NCBI GenBank assembly: GCA_964496755.1 | Contig: CAZCBD010000009.1 | Coordinates: forward strand, 1-28,215 | Direction of reading: 5' to 3' | DNA from: CAZCBD01 sp964496755 | Lineage (GTDB): Bacteria > Bacteroidota > Ignavibacteria > Ignavibacteriales > Melioribacteraceae | Length of the DNA stretch: 28,215 bases | Shown: positions 7,954 through 16,231 of the stretch, one piece after another | Position numbering within the stretch: the first letter of the stretch is position 1 | Layout: the number at the start of each line of letters is the position of its first letter | The notes under the pieces: model-generated | Told to the model about the DNA's origin: nothing | Database searches by the model: none | The model's input: only the letters and a program-made list of their open reading frames with translations | Position numbers and translations under genes: made by a program

Positions 7954-9348
7954 ATGCAAAGAAAAATTATTTCTCTGTTTCTTTTAATATTTATTGTAAT
8001 ATCGTCTTTTGTTTTTGCTGAGGGGATAAAAACATTAGACAAAAAAACAATTGGTATTTTAAAAAAATCAGTAAAAATTGATGCAAAAACCAAAGCATGG
8101 ATTAATGCACTAACTAGTGTTGATGCAAGAAAATTAGTAATGGATAGAGATATTCTAAATAATTATGATTCATACTTTAATACCGAAATCAAACACAAGG
8201 GAATAACAAATCAACAAAGTTCCGGTCGCTGTTGGATGTTTGCCGGGTTAAATGTAATGAGACCGGCTGTAATGAAAAAATTTAATCTTGCTTCATTCGA
8301 ATTTTCCCAATCATTTTTATTCTTTTGGGATAAATTAGAAAAAGCCAACTTTTTTTTAGAACAAATCATTAATACTAGAAATAAAGGTTTTGACGATAGA
8401 GAATTACAAGCATTAATTGCAGATCCCACAGGCGACGGTGCTTGGTGGAATTATTATGTTAATTTAATTGAAAAATATGGAATAGTTCCAAAATCGGCTC
8501 AACCTGAAACTTATAATAGTAGTCATTCAGGTACTATGAATAGAGTACTCAAATCGTATTTGCTTCAAACGGCTATAAAATTCAGAGAAATGGCAGCAAA
8601 CGGAATTTCAGTGAAAACATTGCGTTCAAGAAAAATTGAAGCATTGAAAAAAGTTTATCAATTATTGGTTATGCATTTAGGCGAGCCTGTAAGTGAATTT
8701 ACTTGGAAAGTAAAAAACAAAGATAACAAGATAATCGAAAAAAAATATACTCCAATGGAATTTTATAAAGATGCAATTCAAGTAAATCTGGAAGATTATG
8801 TTACGGTAGTAGATTATCCTGCTTATACTCAGAATAAATTGTATCAGATTAAATATTGCACTAACATGGAAGATAGAGGAGATATGACCTTTGTTAATCT
8901 GCCTATTTCCAGAGTTAAAGAGTGTGCATTAAAAGCACTTCAGAACGGAGAACCTGTATGGTTTGGAGCCGACGTTTCACATGATATGGAAAGCAAAAAA
9001 GGTATTATGGCTAAAGGTCTTTATGATTACGCTTCTCTTTACGGATTTGCAGACCAACTATCTAAATCCGATAGAATTAAATACCATTTAAGTACACCAA
9101 ATCATGCCATGGTTTTTGTTGGTGTTGATGTAAAAAATAATAAACCTTTAAAATGGAAAGTTGAAAATAGTTGGGGCACAAAAGGTGGCAACGGCGGATT
9201 TTGGACAATGTATGATAATTGGTTCGATGAATATGTTTATACGGTAATTGTAAATAAAAAATACTTAACACAGGATGAATTAAATCTGTTTAATACAAAA
9301 CCAATAGTTTTACCTGATTGGGATCCAATGAGAGCTATTTTTAAATAA
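7954..9348 (+). CDS. Secreted C1B cysteine peptidase (aminopeptidase C / bleomycin hydrolase family)
   Basis: This 464-residue papain-fold peptidase has the bleomycin hydrolase triad: C93 in S-G-R-C-W-M-F-A, H384 in T-P-N-H-A-M-V-F-V-G and N405 in E-N-S-W-G, with the oxyanion Gln in N-Q-Q-S-S. The C terminus, D-W-D-P-M-R-A-I-F-K, matches the conserved W-D-P-M tail that in PepC/bleomycin hydrolase lies in the active-site cleft and sets aminopeptidase activity. Classical members are cytosolic hexamers. This one begins with a clear signal peptide (basic M-Q-R-K, hydrophobic stretch, V-F-A near residue 22), so it should be exported and would act in the periplasm or outside. GGGAG eight bases before the ATG is a good ribosome site. 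It appears monocistronic, flanked by hairpins at 7889 and 9396. Confidence 0.9.
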   Translation: MQRKIISLFLLIFIVISSFVFAEGIKTLDKKTIGILKKSVKIDAKTKAWINALTSVDARKLVMDRDILNNYDSYFNTEIKHKGITNQQSSGRCWMFAGLNVMRPAVMKKFNLASFEFSQSFLFFWDKLEKANFFLEQIINTRNKGFDDRELQALIADPTGDGAWWNYYVNLIEKYGIVPKSAQPETYNSSHSGTMNRVLKSYLLQTAIKFREMAANGISVKTLRSRKIEALKKVYQLLVMHLGEPVSEFTWKVKNKDNKIIEKKYTPMEFYKDAIQVNLEDYVTVVDYPAYTQNKLYQIKYCTNMEDRGDMTFVNLPISRVKECALKALQNGEPVWFGADVSHDMESKKGIMAKGLYDYASLYGFADQLSKSDRIKYHLSTPNHAMVFVGVDVKNNKPLKWKVENSWGTKGGNGGFWTMYDNWFDEYVYTVIVNKKYLTQDELNLFNTKPIVLPDWDPMRAIFK

Positions 9349-9395
9349 GAATTTCATTAAATAGTTTAATATCAAAATAATTTGCAAGATTTGCT

Positions 9396-9426
9396 AAAAA
9401 AAGCTCCGAAAAACGGAGCTTTTTTA
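9396..9426 (+). terminator. Intrinsic terminator after the C1B peptidase
   Basis: An A-run leads into GCTCCG (9403-9408), an A5 loop and CGGAGC (9414-9419), followed by T6. The A-run can pair with the T-run, so it may work in both directions. About 170 bp of AT-rich sequence follow before nqrA. Confidence 0.88.
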
Positions 9427-9594
9427 TATGCTAGAATAAGACTAATAATTCTTTTTTAATCAACAATTCTTTTTTCTTTTTCACTTTATATTTTTTTCTA
9501 TATTACGATTATAACTTTTATTTTGTTTTTTTCATTGGAAAATAATAGTTTATAGTATAAAATAAAAAATCTAAAAGTAATTTCTAAGGAAAAT
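9427..9594 (+). promoter_or_regulatory. AT-rich leader containing the probable nqr promoter
   Basis: There is no gene here. The region follows a terminator and precedes the six-gene nqr operon, so the promoter should be in it. A weak sigma70-like pair is TTGGAA (9535-9540) and TATAAA (9556-9561) with a 15-base spacer; this is a guess. The sequence TAAGGAAA just upstream of the ATG at 9595 is the ribosome site. I see no riboswitch or clear operator. Confidence 0.3.
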
Positions 9595-10941
9595 ATGGGA
9601 CTTATTAAAATTAAGAAAGGATTAGACCTTCCCATAAAAGGCCAACCGGATGTTTCCAAAATTATCGAAAAAAATGTTAGCAGAGTAGCTGTTTTAGGCA
9701 ATGATTATGTTGGAATGAAGCCTACTATGAATGTCCAAATAGGGGATATTGTAAAAAAAGGCGAATTACTTTTTACCGACAAAAAAATGCCTGCAGTAAA
9801 ATATACTGCTCCTGTTTCGGGAAAAGTTGTTGAAATTAATCGTGGCGAAAGAAGAGCATTTTTATCTTTAGTTATTGAGGTTGAAGGGGATAATGAAGTT
9901 TTATTCAAATCATACTCCAAAAACGAAATTAACAACCTTTCTAAAGAAGATATTCAAACTCAGCTAATTAATTCTGGAACTTGGACATCATTCCGCGCCC
10001 GTCCGTTTGGGAAAGTTGCTAATCCGGATGATGCTCCGTATGCTATTTTTGTTAATGCAATGGATACAAACCCACTTGCAGCAGATGTTAAATATCTTAT
10101 TTCTAATAGCTCGGAAGAATTAAATCTGGGATTGCAAATTATTTCGAAATTAACAGATGGCAAAATCTATTTTTGCCAAAAACCCAATTCGGATTTCAAC
10201 ATTGAAAAATTCGATAAGCTAAGTATTGAAGAGTTTGACGGCCCTCATCCTGCAGGTTTAACGGGAACCCATATTCATTTCCTAGCTCCCGTGGGTAGAA
10301 ACAGATTAGTCTGGTATTTAAATGTTGAAGATGTAATTGTCATTGCAAAATTATTTTTAACCGGAAAAATCTTTACTGAAAGAATAATTGCGCTTGGCGG
10401 GCCACTGGTAAAGGAGCCCAAATTAATTAAAACTCAAATTGGTGCTTCTGTTAGTGAATTGATTGCCGAAGAAACAAAAGAAGAAAAATTCAGAGCAATT
10501 TCAGGATCTGTTTTTTCAGGCAGAAAAGCTGAAGCGGCTGAAGATTATTTAGGAAGATATCACAGACAGATTTCTGTTATTTCGGATAATCCTAAAAAGA
10601 AATTCTTTGGTTGGCTTGCTCCGGCTTTTAATAAATTTTCAGTTAAACCTACGGTCTTTTCAAAACTTTCACCGGGAAAAATTGAATATGATACCGATCA
10701 AAATGGCGGAATCAGGGCAATTGTTCCAATTGGAAGTTATGAAAAAGTTATGCCGCTGGATATTTTACCAACATTTTTGCTTCGTTCGCTTTCGGTAAAC
10801 GATGTGGAAGAAGCTGAAAAACTTGGCTGCCTCGAATTAGTTGAAGAGGATTTGGCTTTGTGTACTTTTGTATGTCCGTCTAAAAATGAATACGGACCGA
10901 TTTTAAGAAATACATTAACCTTAATTGAAAAGGAAGGATAG
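9595..10941 (+). CDS. nqrA: Na+-translocating NADH:quinone reductase subunit A
   Basis: NqrA is the large cytoplasmic subunit of the six-subunit sodium-pumping NADH:quinone oxidoreductase. It is associated with quinone access and has no classic cofactor motif. The 448 residues match the normal length. The N terminus M-G-L-I-K-I-K-K-G-L-D-L-P-I-K-G is the family signature. It is followed by the barrel-sandwich segment G-D-I-V-K-K-G-E-L-L-F-T-D-K-K (about residues 48-62) and Y-T-A-P-V-S-G-K-V-V. The central region has the conserved G-P-H-P-A-G-L-T-G-T-H-I-H-F, and the C terminus has Cys residues in L-C-T-F-V-C-P-S-K. It opens the operon and its TAG shares a base with the GTG of nqrB (TAGTG), so the first two subunits are translationally coupled. 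Confidence 0.95.
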   Translation: MGLIKIKKGLDLPIKGQPDVSKIIEKNVSRVAVLGNDYVGMKPTMNVQIGDIVKKGELLFTDKKMPAVKYTAPVSGKVVEINRGERRAFLSLVIEVEGDNEVLFKSYSKNEINNLSKEDIQTQLINSGTWTSFRARPFGKVANPDDAPYAIFVNAMDTNPLAADVKYLISNSSEELNLGLQIISKLTDGKIYFCQKPNSDFNIEKFDKLSIEEFDGPHPAGLTGTHIHFLAPVGRNRLVWYLNVEDVIVIAKLFLTGKIFTERIIALGGPLVKEPKLIKTQIGASVSELIAEETKEEKFRAISGSVFSGRKAEAAEDYLGRYHRQISVISDNPKKKFFGWLAPAFNKFSVKPTVFSKLSPGKIEYDTDQNGGIRAIVPIGSYEKVMPLDILPTFLLRSLSVNDVEEAEKLGCLELVEEDLALCTFVCPSKNEYGPILRNTLTLIEKEG

Positions 10942-12131
10942 TGAAGTTTTTAAGAAATTTTCTCGACAAACAGGAAGAGAATCTGAAAGGAACAAAGTTT
11001 TTTTATTTATTCGAAGCAATAGATTCTTTTCTTTTCACAACCGGAACAAAAACCAAAAGAGCTTCGCATATTCGCGATTTTTTGGATTTAAAACGTACAA
11101 TGGTAATAGTTGTACTTGCCTTAATTCCGGCTGTTTTTATGGCACTTTATAATACAGGTTATCAAGCAAATTTGGCAATCCAAAAACTTGCCGATTTTCA
11201 ACCCCACACATGGCAGCAAAGCTTATTGGCAACATTAGGAATTGCTTTTGATGCGGGTAACTTTTTTGCTAATATTATTCACGGAGCCTTGTACTTTTTC
11301 CCTGTGTATATTGTTACACTTATGGTTGGCGGTTTTTGGGAGGTGTTGTTTGCCACAATTAGAAAGCATCCTATTGCCGAAGGCTTTTTGGTAACAAGCT
11401 TATTATTTCCGCTCATTGTTCCTCCGAACATACCTTACTGGCAGGTTGCTTTTGGAGTAAGTTTTGGAGTTGTAATTGGGAAGGAAGTTTTTGGTGGTGT
11501 TGGAATGAATGTTTTTAATCCTGCTTTGGTTGGACGTGCATTTTTATTTTTTGCTTATCCGGCACAAATTTCAGGCGACAAAGTTTGGGTTGCAATAGAT
11601 GGTGTTAGTCAGGCTACGCCATTAGCACAATTGGCCGATCCGCTTATGAAATTATCTTCAAGTTGGTATGATGCATTTATTGGTTTAATTCCAGGTTCAA
11701 TGGGCGAAACATCAACATTGGCTTGTTTAATTGGAGCTGTAATTTTAATTGTTACCGGAATTGGTTCGTGGAGAATAATGCTGAGCATTATAATTGGCAT
11801 GGTTACTTTTTCACTTTTCCTAAACTTTGCCGGTAGTAATACTAATCCGATGTTTGCAATTTCCCCTGTTTGGCATCTTGTTGTTGGCGGCTTTGCTTTC
11901 GGTACGGTGTTTATGGCTACAGATCCGGTTTCATCCGCATTTACCAATGGTGGGAAGTGGATTTACGGTTTGCTTATCGGAGCCTTGGTGGTTTTAATTC
12001 GCGTATTAAACCCCGCTTTTCCGGAAGGTATGATGCTTGCAATTTTATTCGGTAATGCTTTTGCGCCTATTTTTGATAAAATTTTTGTTAATAGAAATAT
12101 AAAGAGGAGACAACTAAGAAATGCAAACTGA
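10941..12131 (+). CDS. nqrB: Na+-translocating NADH:quinone reductase subunit B
   Basis: NqrB is the main membrane subunit. It carries covalently bound FMN and riboflavin and takes part in sodium translocation. The 396-residue protein starts at GTG 10941, overlapping the nqrA stop, with AAGGAAGG just upstream. A cytoplasmic N-terminal stretch (about 1-50) contains the family block R-D-F-L-D-L-K-R-T-M. Roughly ten hydrophobic helices follow. The probable FMN-attachment site is T226 in D-G-V-S-Q-A-T-P-L-A, corresponding to the flavinylated Thr of the S-x-A-T motif. Other conserved blocks are F-N-P-A-L-V-G-R-A-F and M-A-T-D-P-V-S-S-A. It overlaps nqrC by 11 bases in another frame. Confidence 0.95.
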   Translation: MKFLRNFLDKQEENLKGTKFFYLFEAIDSFLFTTGTKTKRASHIRDFLDLKRTMVIVVLALIPAVFMALYNTGYQANLAIQKLADFQPHTWQQSLLATLGIAFDAGNFFANIIHGALYFFPVYIVTLMVGGFWEVLFATIRKHPIAEGFLVTSLLFPLIVPPNIPYWQVAFGVSFGVVIGKEVFGGVGMNVFNPALVGRAFLFFAYPAQISGDKVWVAIDGVSQATPLAQLADPLMKLSSSWYDAFIGLIPGSMGETSTLACLIGAVILIVTGIGSWRIMLSIIIGMVTFSLFLNFAGSNTNPMFAISPVWHLVVGGFAFGTVFMATDPVSSAFTNGGKWIYGLLIGALVVLIRVLNPAFPEGMMLAILFGNAFAPIFDKIFVNRNIKRRQLRNAN

Positions 12132-12909
12132 TACGGTTAAAAAAACTTTGATTGTTGCATTGGGTGTCTGCCTTGTTTGTTCGGTATTGGTTTCCAGTGC
12201 ATTTGTCTCGCTTAAAGGAAAGCAGGACGAAAATAGAAAATTAGATAAATTGAAGAATATTTTAATTGCCGGTGGATTATATTCCGAAGGTACTGATATT
12301 GTTGAAACTTACGAGAAATCTATTCAACCTGTTGTAGTTAACCTGAAAACCGGCGTAGAAATGAAAAGCGAAGAATGTGTCGGTTTGTTAGATCCAACTA
12401 CCTTTGATATTAAAAAAGTTGCAGCCGATCCTGAATTAGGTTTAGATTTAACTCCGGAACAAGACTTAGCTAAAATAAAAAGAATTCCTAAAAAAATGAT
12501 TCTTTACAAAGTTGTAAAAAACAATGAAATTGAAAAATATATTTTCCCTATTTATGGGAAAGGTCTTTGGTCAACTTTATGGGGATTTATTGCAATCGAT
12601 AAGGATTTGCATACAATAAAGGGAATAACTTTTTATGAGCATGGTGAAACTCCCGGACTTGGTGGCGAGGTTGATAATCCGAAATGGAAAGCAAGTTGGG
12701 ACGGAAAACAAGCCTTCGATAAAAACGGGAATGTTAAAATTGAAGTTATTAAAAGTATAGTTAATCCCTCGGAAAAGGGAGCTGAATATAAAGTTGACGG
12801 ATTATCCGGTGCTACATTAACAACAAGAGGTGTTTCGAACTTGGTTAGATTTTGGTTAGGGAAAGATGGATATGGTCCTTTTTTCAGAAACTTGAAAGGA
12901 GGTGCATAA
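12121..12909 (+). CDS. nqrC: Na+-translocating NADH:quinone reductase subunit C (FMN-binding)
   Basis: This 262-residue subunit has one N-terminal membrane helix (about residues 8-30, V-A-L-G-V-C-L-V-C-S-V-L-V) and a large periplasmic FMN-binding domain. The C-terminal signature D-G-L-S-G-A-T-L-T is present, with T232 as the residue that receives FMN by a phosphoester bond. The block L-W-G-F-I-A-I-D and the stretch Y-E-H-G-E-T-P-G-L-G-G-E-V are typical of the FMN_bind domain shared with RnfG. Flavinylation needs an ApbE transferase, which is not encoded in this window. The gene starts inside the end of nqrB, preceded by AGAGGAGA. Its last codons contain the strong ribosome site of nqrD. Confidence 0.95.
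   Translation: MQTDTVKKTLIVALGVCLVCSVLVSSAFVSLKGKQDENRKLDKLKNILIAGGLYSEGTDIVETYEKSIQPVVVNLKTGVEMKSEECVGLLDPTTFDIKKVAADPELGLDLTPEQDLAKIKRIPKKMILYKVVKNNEIEKYIFPIYGKGLWSTLWGFIAIDKDLHTIKGITFYEHGETPGLGGEVDNPKWKASWDGKQAFDKNGNVKIEVIKSIVNPSEKGAEYKVDGLSGATLTTRGVSNLVRFWLGKDGYGPFFRNLKGGA
12895..12904 (+). promoter_or_regulatory. Strong Shine-Dalgarno for nqrD inside nqrC
   Basis: AAAGGAGGTG lies five bases before the nqrD ATG and encodes the last Lys-Gly-Gly residues of NqrC. It is a near-perfect anti-Shine-Dalgarno match and stronger than any other site in the operon. It suggests independent high initiation on nqrD in addition to coupling. Confidence 0.75.
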
Positions 12910-13530
12910 ATGAGTAGTCTTAAAAAAACTTTGTTGGATCCGGTTTTTAATAACAATCCTATTGCATTACAAATATTAGGTATTTGTTCTGCCTTGGCTG
13001 TTACTTCGAAGCTGGAAACAGCAATCGTAATGGCACTTGCAGTTACATTTGTAACCGCCTTTTCGAATGCAGCGGTAAGCTTAATAAGAAAACATATCCC
13101 CTCAAGCATTAGAATATTAGTTGAAATGACAATAATTGCATCGTTAGTAATAATTGCAGATCAGTTAATAAAGGCATTCGCTTTTGAAGTTAGTAAACAA
13201 CTTTCTGTTTATGTTGGTTTAATTATTACTAATTGTATTGTGATGGGACGTGCAGAAGGTTTTGCACTTCAAAATCCGCCTGCTATTAGCTTTGTTGATG
13301 GTTTAGGCAACGGTCTCGGTTATACATTTATTTTATTAACCGTTGGATTTTTTAGAGAATTAATTGGTTCGGGTAAATTACTTGGATATACAATTTTTTC
13401 CTTAAACACCGACGGTGGTTGGTACACTCCTAACGGTTTATTTTTATTATCTCCAAGTGCATTTATTTTAATCGGAATGATTATTTGGATAATTAGAACT
13501 ATGAAACCGGAACAAGTGGAGGAGGATTAA
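12910..13530 (+). CDS. nqrD: Na+-translocating NADH:quinone reductase subunit D
   Basis: This 206-residue membrane subunit is homologous to RnfE and has about six helices. Together with NqrE it forms the inverted-repeat core of the pump. C26 (I-L-G-I-C-S-A-L-A-V) and C109 (I-T-N-C-I-V-M-G-R-A-E-G) are the conserved half-helix cysteines that, with the pair in NqrE, hold an intramembrane iron-sulfur centre. The ATG directly follows the TAA of nqrC with no gap and is served by the strong Shine-Dalgarno at 12895-12904. One base separates its TAA from the ATG of nqrE. Confidence 0.95.
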   Translation: MSSLKKTLLDPVFNNNPIALQILGICSALAVTSKLETAIVMALAVTFVTAFSNAAVSLIRKHIPSSIRILVEMTIIASLVIIADQLIKAFAFEVSKQLSVYVGLIITNCIVMGRAEGFALQNPPAISFVDGLGNGLGYTFILLTVGFFRELIGSGKLLGYTIFSLNTDGGWYTPNGLFLLSPSAFILIGMIIWIIRTMKPEQVEED

Positions 13531-13531
13531 A

Positions 13532-14143
13532 ATGTTAGAGCATTATTTAAGTTTATTTATTAAATCCGTATTTATTGAAAATATGGCACTTGCATTCTTT
13601 CTTGGAATGTGTACTTTCGTTGCGGTTTCAAAAAGAGTGGAAACTGCTATTGGGCTTGGCGTTGCCGTAGCATTCGTTCAAGCAATTACAGTTCCTATTA
13701 ATAATCTGATATTTAACTTGGTTCTTCGCGAAGGAGCTTTAAGTTGGGTTGGATTAGAAAATGTGGATTTAAATTTTTTGGGATTAATAACATATATTGG
13801 TGTTATTGCTGCAACAGTTCAAATTCTTGAAATGGTTTTAGATAAATATGTACCCTCTCTTTATAATGCACTAGGTATTTTCTTGCCACTTATTACGGTT
13901 AACTGTGCTATTCTTGGTGGAACATTGTTTATGGTGGAAAGAGATTATGCTTTTGGCGAAAGCGTTGTTTTCGGTTTAGGTTCGGGAGTAGGCTTTGCCC
14001 TTGCAATTATTGCTCTTTCCGGCATTAGAGAAAAATTAAAATATAGTAATATTCCAAGTGGTTTACGCGGACTTGGAATTACGTTTATTACTGTTGGTTT
14101 AATGGCTATTGCCTTTATGTTATTTTCCGGAATTCAATTATAG
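13532..14143 (+). CDS. nqrE: Na+-translocating NADH:quinone reductase subunit E
   Basis: This 203-residue six-helix membrane subunit is homologous to RnfA and is the structural partner of NqrD. C27 (F-L-G-M-C-T-F-V-A-V-S) and C125 (L-I-T-V-N-C-A-I-L-G-G) are the conserved cysteine pair for the membrane iron-sulfur centre. The end of nqrD supplies the ribosome site GGAGGA, one of several tight couplings in the operon. The insertion L-R-E-G-A-L-S-W-V-G-L-E-N-V-D near residues 65-79 is the usual periplasmic loop. Ten bases follow before the nqrF start, and AGAGG at the stop codon is a likely ribosome site for that gene. Confidence 0.95.
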   Translation: MLEHYLSLFIKSVFIENMALAFFLGMCTFVAVSKRVETAIGLGVAVAFVQAITVPINNLIFNLVLREGALSWVGLENVDLNFLGLITYIGVIAATVQILEMVLDKYVPSLYNALGIFLPLITVNCAILGGTLFMVERDYAFGESVVFGLGSGVGFALAIIALSGIREKLKYSNIPSGLRGLGITFITVGLMAIAFMLFSGIQL

Positions 14144-14154
14144 AGGTTTTCTTA

Positions 14155-15390
14155 ATGGAAGGAATGAATTTAATTTTATTAGGCGTGGTAATGTTCACGC
14201 TAATTGTGATTCTTCTTGTTATTGTTATTTTGATTGCAAAATCAAAATTAGTACCTAGCGGGAAAGTCAAAATAGATATTAACGAAGACGAAGATAAAAC
14301 TTTAGAAGTGCCAATTGGCGGCAAATTACTTAACGTTTTAGCTTCTAATCAGGTTTATTTACCGTCTGCATGTGGCGGTGGCGGCACTTGCGGAGAATGT
14401 AAATGCAAAGTACTTGAAGGCGGTGGCGATGTATTACCAACCGAAAAATCGAAACTTAACAGAAAACAAATCCGAGAAGGCTATAGGTTATCTTGCCAAG
14501 TTCCCGTTAAAGGAAATTTGAAATTAGAAATACCGGCCGAAGTTTTTGATATTAAAAAATGGGAATGTACGGTTCGTTCTAATAATAATGTTGCAACCTT
14601 TATTAAAGAATTGGTGTTAGAATTGCCAAAGGATGAAAAAGTTGATTTTCGTGCCGGAGGTTATATTCAAATTGAAGCTCCGCCTCATACGGTTCACTAC
14701 AAAGATTTTATTATCGATAAAGAATATCATGAGGATTGGGATAAATTCAATTTATGGCAATATGTTTCAAAAGTTGATGAACCGGTTTTGCGAGCATATT
14801 CAATGGCGAATTTTCCCTTGGAAGAAGGAATTATTATGCTCAATGTTAGAATTGCTTCCCCTCCGCCAAGAAACCCGAATGTGCCTCCGGGTAAAATGTC
14901 TTCTTTTATATTTAACTTAAAACCAGGTGATAAGGTTACTATCTCAGGTCCTTATGGCGAGTTCTTTGCCAAAGATACTGATAATGAAATGGTCTTTATT
15001 GGCGGTGGTGCCGGAATGGCTCCGATGCGTTCGCATATCTTTGACCAATTGAAAAGAATTCACTCAAAACGTAAAATGTCATTTTGGTATGGCGCCCGAA
15101 GTCTCCGAGAAGCATTTTACGTTGAAGAGTTTGATAAATTGCAAGAGGAAAATCCTAATTTCAAATGGCACTTAGCGCTTTCTGAACCTAGACCGGAGGA
15201 TAATTGGACAGGTTATGTAGGATTTATTCATAATGTTTTACTTGAAAACTATTTACAGAATCATCCCGCTCCGGAAGATTGTGAATACTATATTTGCGGA
15301 CCTCCGATGATGAATCAGGCTGTTGTTAACATGTTGCTTAATCTTGGAGTTGAGCCTGAAAATATTCTTATGGATGATTTTGGTGGATAA
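14155..15390 (+). CDS. nqrF: Na+-translocating NADH:quinone reductase subunit F
   Basis: NqrF is the electron entry subunit, taking hydride from NADH to FAD and then to a 2Fe-2S cluster. The 411-residue protein has one N-terminal membrane helix (about 5-28). A ferredoxin domain follows with C73, C79, C82 and C114 (A-C-G-G-G-G-T-C-G-E-C and L-S-C-Q-V). The FAD domain has R-A-Y-S-M-A-N and P-P-G-K-M-S-S. The NADH domain has G-G-G-A-G-M-A-P-M-R-S and C-G-P-P-M-M-N, and the C terminus D-D-F-G-G is typical. All cofactor ligands are present, so the pump should be functional. It is the last gene of the operon, with an intrinsic terminator 19 bases after its stop. Confidence 0.96.
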   Translation: MEGMNLILLGVVMFTLIVILLVIVILIAKSKLVPSGKVKIDINEDEDKTLEVPIGGKLLNVLASNQVYLPSACGGGGTCGECKCKVLEGGGDVLPTEKSKLNRKQIREGYRLSCQVPVKGNLKLEIPAEVFDIKKWECTVRSNNNVATFIKELVLELPKDEKVDFRAGGYIQIEAPPHTVHYKDFIIDKEYHEDWDKFNLWQYVSKVDEPVLRAYSMANFPLEEGIIMLNVRIASPPPRNPNVPPGKMSSFIFNLKPGDKVTISGPYGEFFAKDTDNEMVFIGGGAGMAPMRSHIFDQLKRIHSKRKMSFWYGARSLREAFYVEEFDKLQEENPNFKWHLALSEPRPEDNWTGYVGFIHNVLLENYLQNHPAPEDCEYYICGPPMMNQAVVNMLLNLGVEPENILMDDFGG

Positions 15391-15408
15391 CATTAAAATA
15401 AATAATTT

Positions 15409-15439
15409 AAAGCTGTGATTTTTTCACAGCTTTTTTTTT
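15409..15439 (+). terminator. Intrinsic terminator of the nqr operon
   Basis: AGCTGTGA (15411-15418) pairs with TCACAGCT (15424-15431) around a T5 loop and runs into T9. It closes the nqr operon only about ten bases before the start of the next gene, so that gene needs its own promoter or readthrough. Confidence 0.9.
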
Positions 15440-15448
15440 GAGGTCAAA

Positions 15449-16231
15449 ATGTATAATTTGAAAAAATACGGTGAATGGGCAATAATTACAGGAGCATCTT
15501 CTGGTATTGGAAAAGAATTTGCTTTCAAAATTGCCAATGAAAAAATAAATCTTGTTTTAGTTGCAAGAAGATTTGAATTGCTGAAAAATATTAAAAATGA
15601 AATTGAATCTAAAAATAACGTGCAAGTAAAAATAATTGCTTTGGATTTATCAATGACCGAAAATTTGGAGCAACTTTTCTCAGAGCTTTCGGAGATAGAA
15701 ATAGGAATTTTGGTTAATAATGCGGGGTTTGGTTTTTCAGGTGATTTTGTAAATCAAGATTTTAGCAGTATTAAAAATATGGTTAATTTAAACTGTGTTG
15801 CTCCGGCACTTTTAACTAATTATTTTGCGAATAAAATGATTAAAAAAAATAGAGGTGCAATTATTTTTCTAAGTTCGATTTTAGCTTTTTATTCAACTCC
15901 GTTTTCAGCAGTTTATTCCGCTTCAAAGGCTTTTAACTTGTACATTGGGCAGGCCCTTGCTGTTGAGTTAAGGAAAAATAATATTGATGTTGTTGCAGTG
16001 AGTCCCGGATCAACAAAAACTGATTTTTTTAAAGTAGCTAAAATGAAAGGCGGCCCGTTTTTAAGAAACACGGAAAAAGTTGTGCATACTGCATTAAAAA
16101 ATTTGAATAAAAAAAGTTCTGTGGTGGATGGTTTGATTAACAAAGTTTTAGTTTTAATAACAAAATTTTTGCCTCGAACATTTACCACCCGGTTAGCGGG
16201 GGAAATAATTAAAAGGTTAAATCTAAAATGA
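15449..16231 (+). CDS. Short-chain dehydrogenase/reductase (classical SDR)
   Basis: This 260-residue NAD(P)-dependent oxidoreductase has the complete classical SDR signature: T-G-A-S-S-G-I-G (residues 14-21), D66-L at the adenine pocket, N90-N-A-G93, catalytic S143 and Y156-S-A-S-K160. A-R-R after the second strand (about 39-41) suggests NADP preference. It resembles the DltE/YqjQ-like and 3-ketosphinganine-reductase-like SDRs, which act on lipid or keto substrates, but the substrate cannot be assigned. The last 40 residues are hydrophobic and basic and could touch the membrane. AGGTCAAA precedes the ATG. The start lies just after the nqr terminator. The stop overlaps the next ATG (ATGA), so the pair is probably one functional unit. 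Confidence 0.85.
   Translation: MYNLKKYGEWAIITGASSGIGKEFAFKIANEKINLVLVARRFELLKNIKNEIESKNNVQVKIIALDLSMTENLEQLFSELSEIEIGILVNNAGFGFSGDFVNQDFSSIKNMVNLNCVAPALLTNYFANKMIKKNRGAIIFLSSILAFYSTPFSAVYSASKAFNLYIGQALAVELRKNNIDVVAVSPGSTKTDFFKVAKMKGGPFLRNTEKVVHTALKNLNKKSSVVDGLINKVLVLITKFLPRTFTTRLAGEIIKRLNLK

Noticed and set aside
9440..9500. Direct repeat AATTCTTTTTT in the nqr leader
   Set aside because: It is low-complexity A/T sequence; two similar words are expected by chance here.
11609..11947. 112-codon minus-strand open frame inside nqrB
   Set aside because: It lies fully antisense to a confident membrane-protein gene, a common artefact of hydrophobic codon use; no ribosome site or known domain.
12121..12909. 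Rnf complex instead of Nqr
   Set aside because: NqrA at the start and the NqrF ferredoxin-FAD-NADH subunit at the end are diagnostic of Nqr; no RnfB or RnfC is present.
12633..13109. 158-codon minus-strand open frame across nqrC and nqrD
   Set aside because: It is antisense to two well supported subunits and has no recognisable domain.
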